Source: Gemmatimonadota bacterium (GTDB lineage: Bacteria; Gemmatimonadota; Gemmatimonadetes; Longimicrobiales; Gaopeijiaceae). Taken from it: DNA of 64,000 nt. The DNA lies in assembly GCA_028873815.1 (NCBI GenBank), contig JAPPNN010000008.1:1-64000 (forward strand), written 5' to 3'. This document shows, in pieces, positions 58,779 to 64,000 of the stretch. The translations under genes were made by a program, and so were the position numbers. The notes beneath the pieces were generated by a model, which ran no database searches, was not told the DNA's origin, and saw only the letters and a list, made by a program, of their open reading frames with translations. The first letter of the stretch is position 1. Each line of letters starts with the position of its first letter.

Positions 58779-60146
58779 ATGTCATCGCCAAAGATCGTAT
58801 ACGGGAATCGACCGGAAACCATCCTGTACAAGGGACCGCGGAGCCGGACGAGGACTAACCACGTACTGCTCGGGACGTACCTAAGAGTAGTGGCCGAAAC
58901 CTCATCTCGTTATCAAGTCGTAACACGCTCCGCAGGAAGAGGGGGTTGGGTCGAAAGGCAGGACGTTTCGGACGCAATCCCCCTCCGAATGTTCTTTGTC
59001 GACGTCGGTCAGGGGGATGGCGCTCTCATCGAGTGCCCGCAGGGCGTCATCGTTGTCGACGGCGGACGGGGCTCCGCCTTTCATTCCTTTCTACGTCACC
59101 GATATCGAGCGATCTTCGACGAAGGAAAACAGGTACATATCAAGGCGATGATCGTCAGTCATCCGGACTATGATCATTATAACGGTTTGCAGCCCATTCT
59201 GCGCGACAATGACTTTACGGTCGGACAGATCTACCATAACGGTCTGATGCGTTACCCAGAGGAAATCGAAGACGACGAAGACCGCATGGTCCAGAAGGAC
59301 TACCTTAGTAGTGTCATGATGGACGGCGGCGCCGAGGCGTTCTTCTTGACAGAAACGATCGATGACTTCGATAGTATCTTGAAACATATGGCAAGGATGT
59401 CTCCGGGTTTCCGTAGTTTCTGGTCGGACGCTAACAAGGCAAGAAAAGAGGGGAGACTCCAGGGGGCCGCGAGACTTTGGCATGACGCCGAGGTGGAGGG
59501 TTTTGGAACTGGGGAGGGCTTAAGGCTCAAGGTTCTTGGACCGGTTCTCACTGCATTAGGTGGGGCTGAACACTTCATCGCTTTCGGAGATCCGACGTAC
59601 CGGACTGATGAACGACCGTCTTATCCCGGGCACGGATACAGTCATTCGCATACTCGAAATGGACACTCGATTGTATTGAGACTGGAGTTCGGGAATCACA
59701 GTATCCTGTTGGGTGGTGACCTCAACATTCCGGCGCAACAGCATCTAATGGATGAACTGGAAGCCGACAGATCTCAGTTTCGCGTCGATGTCGCAAAGGC
59801 TTGCCATCATGGCTCCGCGGATTTCAGCCCAGAGTTCTTGCAATGGGTGGAAGCGCAAGCGTCGGTGATTTCGTCGGGGGAAAGCTACGATCATCCGACG
59901 CCGGACGCCGTAGGTGCGCTGGCTCGACATGGTAGAGGTTCGCATCCGCTGTTGTTTTCAACAGAGCTTGCGCGTGCGAGTGGAAGTCGTCGGATTCATT
60001 ATGGATTGATCAACCTCCGAAGTAACGGCGAAACACTTACGATGGCGCAGATGAAGGAAGAGCACCGGCGGGGAGCGGACGTGTGGGATTCGTACACGGT
60101 GCCTTGGCACGGTAAGTTCTGGTACGAGCGAAGTAGAGAAGAGTAG
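58779..60146 (+). CDS. ComEC-type metallo-beta-lactamase-fold protein with SH3-like N-terminus
   Basis: A 455-residue protein starting at 58779, six bases after AGGAG. Residues about 14-68 look like a bacterial SH3 domain (ILYKGPRSRTRTNHVLLGTY ... GRGGWVERQDV). The MBL domain follows: MFFVDVGQGDGALIECPQGV, IVSHPDYDHYNG with metal ligands H128, D130, D132, H133, then SILLGGDLN and ACHHGSADFSPEFL. These are the ComEC/Rec2-type MBL motifs, without the ComEC membrane channel. GC and codon use are clearly lower than neighbours, so recent transfer is likely. Relatives occur in defence-type gene clusters; a role here is inference. Confidence 0.85.
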   Translation: MSSPKIVYGNRPETILYKGPRSRTRTNHVLLGTYLRVVAETSSRYQVVTRSAGRGGWVERQDVSDAIPLRMFFVDVGQGDGALIECPQGVIVVDGGRGSAFHSFLRHRYRAIFDEGKQVHIKAMIVSHPDYDHYNGLQPILRDNDFTVGQIYHNGLMRYPEEIEDDEDRMVQKDYLSSVMMDGGAEAFFLTETIDDFDSILKHMARMSPGFRSFWSDANKARKEGRLQGAARLWHDAEVEGFGTGEGLRLKVLGPVLTALGGAEHFIAFGDPTYRTDERPSYPGHGYSHSHTRNGHSIVLRLEFGNHSILLGGDLNIPAQQHLMDELEADRSQFRVDVAKACHHGSADFSPEFLQWVEAQASVISSGESYDHPTPDAVGALARHGRGSHPLLFSTELARASGSRRIHYGLINLRSNGETLTMAQMKEEHRRGADVWDSYTVPWHGKFWYERSREE

Positions 60147-60469
60147 AGAGGGGATGGGCGGATGGCACACAGGCGTCGGGGCGGGCGTTAGTTCGGTTGG
60201 CGATCCCTTCTGGTCGCTAGCTTGAGGTCCCTCCGCAATCAGGTTGTCTTGGATGGCGTGTCTCCAGGGGGATGACCACACGGTTCGTTGGTCCGCGCGG
60301 GTCAACGGCGACGACGCTGGCTCGGACATCGTCGGGGGCTGACCGGCTTACTCTACGGGGCGCCTTGGTTGCGGCCCCGCCCCGGAGGACTACACCCGGT
60401 GTGATGCGGATCGCCGCCGGAGGCATGCTCATGCCGAGTAGCCTGATGCAACAATAACAGTGCAAAAAA
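60147..60469. other. Gene-free stretch
   Basis: About 320 bases between the MBL gene and a leftward terminator. Only short frames without ribosome-binding sites occur on either strand. I see no RNA gene or known repeat. Confidence 0.5.
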
Positions 60470-60500
60470 CAGGGACGCTGATCGTCGATCAGCGTCCCTG
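60462..60500 (-). terminator. Strong leftward intrinsic terminator
   Basis: CAGGGACGCTGATC (60470-60483) and GATCAGCGTCCCTG (60487-60500) form a perfect 14-bp stem with a three-base loop. Read leftwards the stem is followed by TTTTTTG. It closes a leftward transcript that contains no convincing protein gene. Confidence 0.9.
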
Positions 60501-60773
60501 GGGTCGAAATTGTCGGTCCCCGTACTCCCTATCTGGGCGGTGGACCGACGGGTCATAGGCTCAGGGCACGATACGACGTCGCTTGTCAGGGTGCAAACGG
60601 GCCGCTCCGTGGCCCGAGAAGACGGCCTCCCCGCCCGCGACGGTGTGTTCATCATGGACCCCGACATGCCGGTTACAAAGGTGACGACCTCGGCACCGGG
60701 AGGGACGTGCACGGAGCCTGGCCCACTGTAACACGAGGGTCCGCCGCGATCTCAACCGCGCATCAACAGCGTC
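60501..60773 (-). ncRNA. Candidate non-coding transcript with repeated segments
   Basis: The interval from the TTGAGA-type motif (60714-60773, shared with 44281-44341) down to the strong leftward terminator holds no supported gene. Its middle (60539-60664) recurs at 48510-48650, including a GGGCC/GGCCC hairpin. Conservation of a non-coding block beside a terminator suggests a small RNA or a decayed TA locus. Expression is unproven. Confidence 0.3.
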
Positions 60774-60899
60774 TTACGGCGCCGGACGATTCTGTCGCCC
60801 CGGCGCCCGCGCGGCGTTGGCGGATGGACGACGAGGTGTTTTCTAAGCTCTTGGAATCCGACGCGCACCTTCTTTGCCTCAGCGACAAAATCCTGATCT
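60774..60899. other. Short gene-free stretch
   Basis: About 125 bases between the non-coding repeat and the end of the membrane HExxH gene. A stretch near 60810-60840 resembles 62030-62060 (both read gttggc/cttggc followed by a gaatggacgac-like block), another sign of shared debris across the accessory region. Confidence 0.35.
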
Positions 60900-61538
60900 T
60901 CACGGAAGAAGCAGGGGCCCCAGCCAAAGGATCCAGATGCAGAGGCCCAGAGCGATGCCGCCCGCTACCGGGACCACGACTCGGACCCTTCGACCGCGAG
61001 GGATGGCAGTCACGAGGAACCAGGGTGCGAGCAGGAGGCAAGCGACACCGGGTAGAACGGCAAGGGACGACGGAATACCGGCGATCGACGCCACCCACGC
61101 TTCGTCCTGACTCCCTGTGAATCCGCCGCCGAAGAGGTTGATGCCCAGAACCAGCAAGGGCCCCACCCCGTGCCCCGGCGCCGACAATCCGAGTCCGAGC
61201 AGAAAGGATAGGGGGCCGGGGCCGAAGCGACGGACCGCGAGCACGCAGCCGATGGCCGTCAGGTAGCTCATCAATGGCCCCGCGGCGCTGGCGACCGCCA
61301 CTTTCCACGGTGCAGCAAGCGCCGCCGCAGCCGCCATGTCTCCCGCCCGAAAGAGCGTGGCGAACTCTCGGGAACCGGCCCAGCTGGCGGAGGAAAAACG
61401 AAGGACCGGGTCGGAGAATCCGAATGCGACGTATGCCCCGAAGTGCCCAAGTTCGTGGACGACGATCGAGAGCGGGGCCGCCACCGCGCCGCCGACAGCC
61501 CCGGCCAACCAACCGTCGGTTCGCAGCCACTCCCGCAT
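60900..61538 (-). CDS. Membrane HExxH protein, M50-like
   Basis: A 212-residue membrane protein with about five helices. LSIVVHELGHFGAYVAFGFS contains HExxH inside the first helix, as in site-2-type (M50) metalloproteases and DUF3267-like families. The second motif expected for M50 (NxxPxxxxDG) is not seen; GINLFGGGFTG occupies a comparable place. The start at 61538 (MREWLRTDGWLAG) has AGGAG 8 bases upstream. It may be a protease or a non-catalytic relative. Confidence 0.7.
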   Translation of the reverse strand: MREWLRTDGWLAGAVGGAVAAPLSIVVHELGHFGAYVAFGFSDPVLRFSSASWAGSREFATLFRAGDMAAAAALAAPWKVAVASAAGPLMSYLTAIGCVLAVRRFGPGPLSFLLGLGLSAPGHGVGPLLVLGINLFGGGFTGSQDEAWVASIAGIPSSLAVLPGVACLLLAPWFLVTAIPRGRRVRVVVPVAGGIALGLCIWILWLGPLLLP

Positions 61539-61674
61539 CAAGGTCGCTCCTGTCCCGGAACGCCCCCCAACCTCGATTGCGGCGGGGTGCTCCGGCCGAG
61601 GCCCATGACGGGCGTGTCGGGCGGGGAGCAAGTATCGCCAGCCTACCAACGGCCAGCGCGACCGGCAACCCGAC

Positions 61675-61780
61675 GACGAAGCTTGGCCTACCGCCCGGGC
61701 ACCGGGTGTTCTGGGGCATGGATCATTTGGAACGCATCACGCTGGAGTCCGGCAAGAGAGCCGGTAAGGCGTGTAGCTAG
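61675..61780 (+). pseudogene. DUF433 fragment, 20 codons
   Basis: The shared promoter block and ATG (61718) are intact, followed by MDHLERITLESGKRAGKACS and a stop. Comparison with the 47054 gene shows that everything after the GKPC codons is missing and replaced by the palindrome repeat. Non-functional remnant. Confidence 0.85.
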
Positions 61781-61868
61781 GCCCCTGTAAGCCCCAGTGT
61801 CAACGCAGGCATGTTTGTTACTGAATCAGTAACATAGGCCCGTTGCATGACACCCGTGGCTGAGACTT
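61781..61868. repeat. Palindrome-bearing repeat, copy 2
   Basis: Second copy of the 44578-44664 repeat. The centre GTTACTGAATCAGTAAC (61817-61833) is a perfect inverted repeat with eight-base arms. As at 44.6 kb it follows a truncated DUF433 module directly, so module and palindrome were copied together or the palindrome marks the breakpoint. Confidence 0.7.
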
Positions 61869-62090
61869 GCCCGTTAGGCGGGCCAGCAAGACGGTGGACT
61901 TCCCGTCCCTTACCCTTTCCGGCCAAACGGAAGATCGCGAGCTGTTCTTCCGTCCCTGAACGTGTCATGAACCCTCAAGACGATCTCAACGGCCTCGGCG
62001 CCGGGAGGGACGTCCGCGGGGCCCCGCCGCGCGGCCTTGGCGAATGGACGACAACGTGTGCTTGGCCGATTTGACTTCAGCAGGACCGAT
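61869..62090. other. Accessory debris
   Basis: No convincing gene. A minus-strand ATG at 61968 with GAGGG upstream opens TRSGTEEQLAIFRLAGKGKG but runs antisense into the palindrome repeat. Another minus frame contains DVPPGAEAVEIVLRVHDTF, partly echoing HVPPGAEVVTFVTG near 60.7 kb. These look like mutually related fragments of lost small genes. Confidence 0.4.
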
Positions 62091-62168
62091 CGCGAGAATC
62101 GAGGCGCGGTTGGGAGGGCTGCCTCTGCGGTCCGTTGAGCCGGTCGGCTCACCCGGCCGCCTTTTTTT
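62091..62168 (+). terminator. Terminator-bearing repeat, copy 1
   Basis: TGAGCC-GGTC-GGCTCA (62136-62151) forms an inner stem inside a larger GCGGTCCG/CGGCCGC stem, followed by seven T (62162-62168): an intrinsic terminator for rightward transcription. The preceding 40 bases match 62935-62975, where they open a small frame; here the ATG is changed. Confidence 0.7.
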
Positions 62169-62183
62169 GCCCTGCAACCCTCC

Positions 62184-62550
62184 GACGAAGCTTGGCCTCC
62201 CGCCCGGGCTCCGGGTATTCTGAGTGTACGGACCCTTTGGAACGCATCACGCTGGAACCGGGCACGAGGGCCGGTAAGCCGTGCATTCGGCGTCTCCGGA
62301 TCACAGTGTACGATGTGCTGGAGTACCTGGCCTCCGGGATGACGGAAGAGGAGATCCTGGCGGATTTCCCTGACCTGGAACCGGAAGACATCCGGGCGGT
62401 GCTGGCGTTCGCCGCAGCGCGTGAGCGCGTTCATCGAGCAGGAACGTCCTTGTCGGCGTGGATGCCGAAACCGGAGAAGTCCTGACGGTGCCGGCCCAAT
62501 CAACGCCGAAGCTGAAAGCCGCGAGGGAGGCGACGGCCCGGGTCGTCTAG
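62184..62550 (+). pseudogene. DUF433 plus partner, internally deleted fusion
   Basis: The promoter block (TATTCT at 62216-62221) is conserved but the ATG is mutated. The DUF433 domain is otherwise complete (RITVYDVLEYLASGMTEEEI, LADFPDLEPEDIRAVLAF). After the ARER codons the sequence jumps to the middle of the 74-residue partner gene, out of frame (coding SLSAWMPKPEKS), and then continues to that gene's stop at 62550. Compared with 47054-47504 about 140 bases are deleted. It shows that DUF433 and the unknown partner were one unit. Confidence 0.85.
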
Positions 62551-62603
62551 GTTCGAGACCGACGGATCGCGTCACTTCCACCTCGCAGGTCAGTCGCCGG
62601 GAC

Positions 62604-62640
62604 GTTCCCGCGGGAACGCGTGAGCCCTCCTCCGTGGCCG
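62604..62640. repeat. GTTCCCGCGGGAAC palindrome repeat, copy 2
   Basis: Perfect 14-base palindrome (62604-62617) plus a flanking gagccctcctccgtgg-like tail, matching 43891-43926. It follows a DUF433 remnant here and the RES toxin there. Confidence 0.6.
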
Positions 62641-62932
62641 GGATATCGGAGCCGCCGGCACCCCCCGTGCGGCGGGGTGCGGTTACAACCCCTGCAGCGC
62701 GCTTTCCCGGCACCTCGATTTTTATCAACCCCCCATTTGGACGGTTGTGGGGGGCTCGTATGGGCTTATCTAGTAGTGCTTTCCGATGCTGTCCGGCCTT
62801 TTCCGATACCGAGGGCCCGTCTCGATATGTTCGATGCGGCATCCCTCTGAAGGCATGCGGCTTCGCGGCCGTAGGCGGGCCTGGCGGCTGGATAACATCG
62901 CCCCCTATGGCGTATTGACAACAGGAGGACCG
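62641..62932. other. Gene-free stretch with an imperfect CCCC/GGGG site
   Basis: About 290 bases. CCCCCCATTTGG at 62729-62740 is followed by GTGGGGGG at 62748-62755, an asymmetric relative of the CCCC/GGGG palindromes. TTGACA (62915-62920) lies before the next small frame. No protein gene supported. Confidence 0.4.
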
Positions 62933-63043
62933 ATGGCGAGAATCGAGGCGCGGTTGGGAGGGCTGCCTTTGCGGTCCGTTGGGTCTGCTGGCTCACTCGG
63001 CCGCATTTTTTTTGCTACCCTCGTCTCAGTTCCTAGCATCTGA
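62933..63043 (+). CDS. 36-codon frame overlapping a terminator
   Basis: ATG at 62933 has AGGAGG 5 bases upstream and encodes MARIEARLGGLPLRSVGSAG and 16 further residues. The coding sequence includes an imperfect stem ending in CGGCCGC followed by eight T (63006-63013), and the same block occurs at 62091 without a start codon. It is probably the stump of a lost gene joined to a terminator, though a tiny peptide is possible. Confidence 0.35.
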   Translation: MARIEARLGGLPLRSVGSAGSLGRIFFATLVSVPSI

Positions 63044-63146
63044 TGATCGGCGACTCCTTCGTTAGCCCGGCTGGGGAAGTTGCGGGGTATGACCAAGGAG
63101 CGTTAACGTTCCGGTCAGATACCCGCCGGCAGCGTGCTGTCGGCTC

Positions 63147-63180
63147 AAGGGCTGCTCCTCTGGAGTGGCCCTTGCTTTTT
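63147..63180 (+). terminator. Intrinsic terminator before the NYN gene
   Basis: AAGGGC (63147-63152) pairs with GCCCTT (63168-63173) and CTCC with GGAG inside, followed by GCTTTTT to 63180. It ends 11 bases before the NYN start, so it may attenuate that gene rather than merely insulate it. Confidence 0.75.
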
Positions 63181-63191
63181 GGGGTTACCCC

Positions 63192-63959
63192 ATGAGGACT
63201 CGAGTCTACGTTGACGGGTTCAACCTGTATTACGGTGCCCTCAAGGACACGGCGTTCAAGTGGCTCGACCCCGTCAAGTTGGCGTACCAATTGCTGCCTG
63301 CCGGCTACTCCGTCAGCAAACTGAAGTACTTCACCGCCCGCGTGTCCGGGATTCAAGACGCCGGTGCACCAGCTCGGCAACAGGCCTACTTGAACGCCCT
63401 CGCGACCCTGCCCGAGGTCGAAGTTCTTTGGGGGAACTTTCTCTCCAAGACGATTTGGCGCCCCTTGAGCAACCTTCCGGTCGCGGGACGGCAGATCCAC
63501 ACCCCCAACCCTGTCACCATGCCCGCCGGCGATCACCCGGTTTCGGGGCCTACCCAGACGCTACCGGTCGGCACGTATCACCAACCCGCCAAGGGGACGA
63601 AGAGGAGGCGAAGACGCACTCGGCCCCACCCGGACGCCGTCGTGACCGAAGTCCATACGATGGAGGAGAAGGGGTCTGACGTGAATCTGGCCGTCCATCT
63701 CCTCAACGATGCGTGGAAGCAGTCGTTCGACGCCGCCGTTGTCATCTCGAACGATACCGATCTCGTCACGCCTATTCGAATGGTATCTGTCGAGCAGGGT
63801 AGGCCCGTCTTTGTGGTCTGCCCCAGCGGCAAGCGAATGGCTGCGCCGTTGGCGGCCGTCGCAACTCACAAGCGACATGTTCGGACGGCCATGCTTCGGG
63901 CCGCGCAGTTTCCGAAGAACATCCCAGGTACCGCGGTCTCTAAGCCCGTCAGCTGGTGA
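63192..63959 (+). CDS. NYN-domain (PIN-like) nuclease
   Basis: A 255-residue protein starting MRTRVYVDGFNLYYG. NYN/PIN acidic residues are visible: D8 in VYVDGFN, the EEKGSDVNLAVHLLND segment, and VVISNDTDLVTPI. A basic insert (GTKRRRRRTRPHPDAV) lies mid-domain. NYN proteins are metal-dependent RNases, often solitary toxins or RNA-processing factors. No antitoxin is visible upstream; GTG at 63994, after GAGGGAAGG, may begin a partner gene cut off by the window end. Confidence 0.9.
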   Translation: MRTRVYVDGFNLYYGALKDTAFKWLDPVKLAYQLLPAGYSVSKLKYFTARVSGIQDAGAPARQQAYLNALATLPEVEVLWGNFLSKTIWRPLSNLPVAGRQIHTPNPVTMPAGDHPVSGPTQTLPVGTYHQPAKGTKRRRRRTRPHPDAVVTEVHTMEEKGSDVNLAVHLLNDAWKQSFDAAVVISNDTDLVTPIRMVSVEQGRPVFVVCPSGKRMAAPLAAVATHKRHVRTAMLRAAQFPKNIPGTAVSKPVSW

Positions 63960-64000
63960 CGTTGATTTCCTGGAACAAGAGGGAAGGCCGAAGTGAATCT

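Noticed and set aside
61856-61900. Possible integron attC-like site (a GTTAGGC between inverted CCCG/CGGG)
   Set aside because: Only one such motif; the other cassette-like boundaries lack the paired core sites and no integron integrase is visible.

Overview
The window is a high-GC bacterial chromosome segment (roughly two-thirds G+C by eye, dropping clearly around 58.4-60.2 kb). Its gene set combines CRTAC/FG-GAP lipoproteins, a sortilin-like beta-propeller protein, a TonB receptor with a carboxypeptidase-like regulatory domain, Big_2-tethered glycoside hydrolases, PAS-LuxR regulators and many small toxin-antitoxin (TA) modules. This suggests a diderm heterotroph, most likely Gemmatimonadota (possibly a marine or host-associated lineage). 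That placement is inference from gene style; the window has no rRNA, tRNA or universal marker to confirm it. The first 55 bases (a C run followed by a G run) look like an assembly artefact.

Region 1 (0.1-15.7 kb, all minus strand) is a sugar uptake and processing locus. A six-hairpin glycosidase, an ABC ATPase, a lipoprotein binding protein and two permeases overlap end to end. They are followed by hicB-hicA, a second GH63-like glycosidase, a nucleotidyltransferase-galactokinase fusion, a second hicB-hicA and a DUF5107/TPR lipoprotein. The logic is import of a glycoside, hydrolysis by two glucosidase-like enzymes, then sugar-1-phosphate formation and possibly nucleotide activation by one fused enzyme.

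Region 2 (15.8-43 kb) holds envelope and housekeeping functions: a small lipoprotein, an LRR-metzincin lipoprotein, a sortilin-like propeller protein, a Tat-exported SelA-like PLP protein, the three-gene proton-translocating transhydrogenase (pntA1-pntA2-pntB), two overlapping CRTAC lipoproteins, a PAS-LuxR regulator, an outer-membrane-like protein, a third hicB-hicA pair, a DUF6526 protein, an alpha/beta hydrolase and a TonB-dependent receptor.

Region 3 (43-50 kb and again 60-64 kb) is accessory DNA. It contains an Xre-RES pair, DUF433 modules in four states of decay, orphan or broken HicB, HigA/HigB, HTH and Panacea antitoxins, small membrane coiled-coil proteins (two of them on a near-identical 370-bp repeat), signal peptidase I, an EEP-family nuclease/phosphatase, a membrane HExxH protein and a NYN nuclease. 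Several non-coding repeats and terminators recur between the two halves. No transposase, integrase, phage gene or CRISPR array is visible.

Region 4 (50.2-60.1 kb) separates the two halves. It carries two Big_2-tethered glycoside hydrolases (GH113-like and GH12) with related upstream sequences, a PAS-LuxR regulator between them, a one-polypeptide histidine kinase-response regulator with a DNA-binding output domain, and a lower-GC gene for a ComEC-type metallo-beta-lactamase-fold protein with an SH3-like N-terminus. Recurrent CCCC/GGGG palindromes lie upstream of both LuxR genes, the GH genes and the outer-membrane-like protein, which suggests a small regulon.
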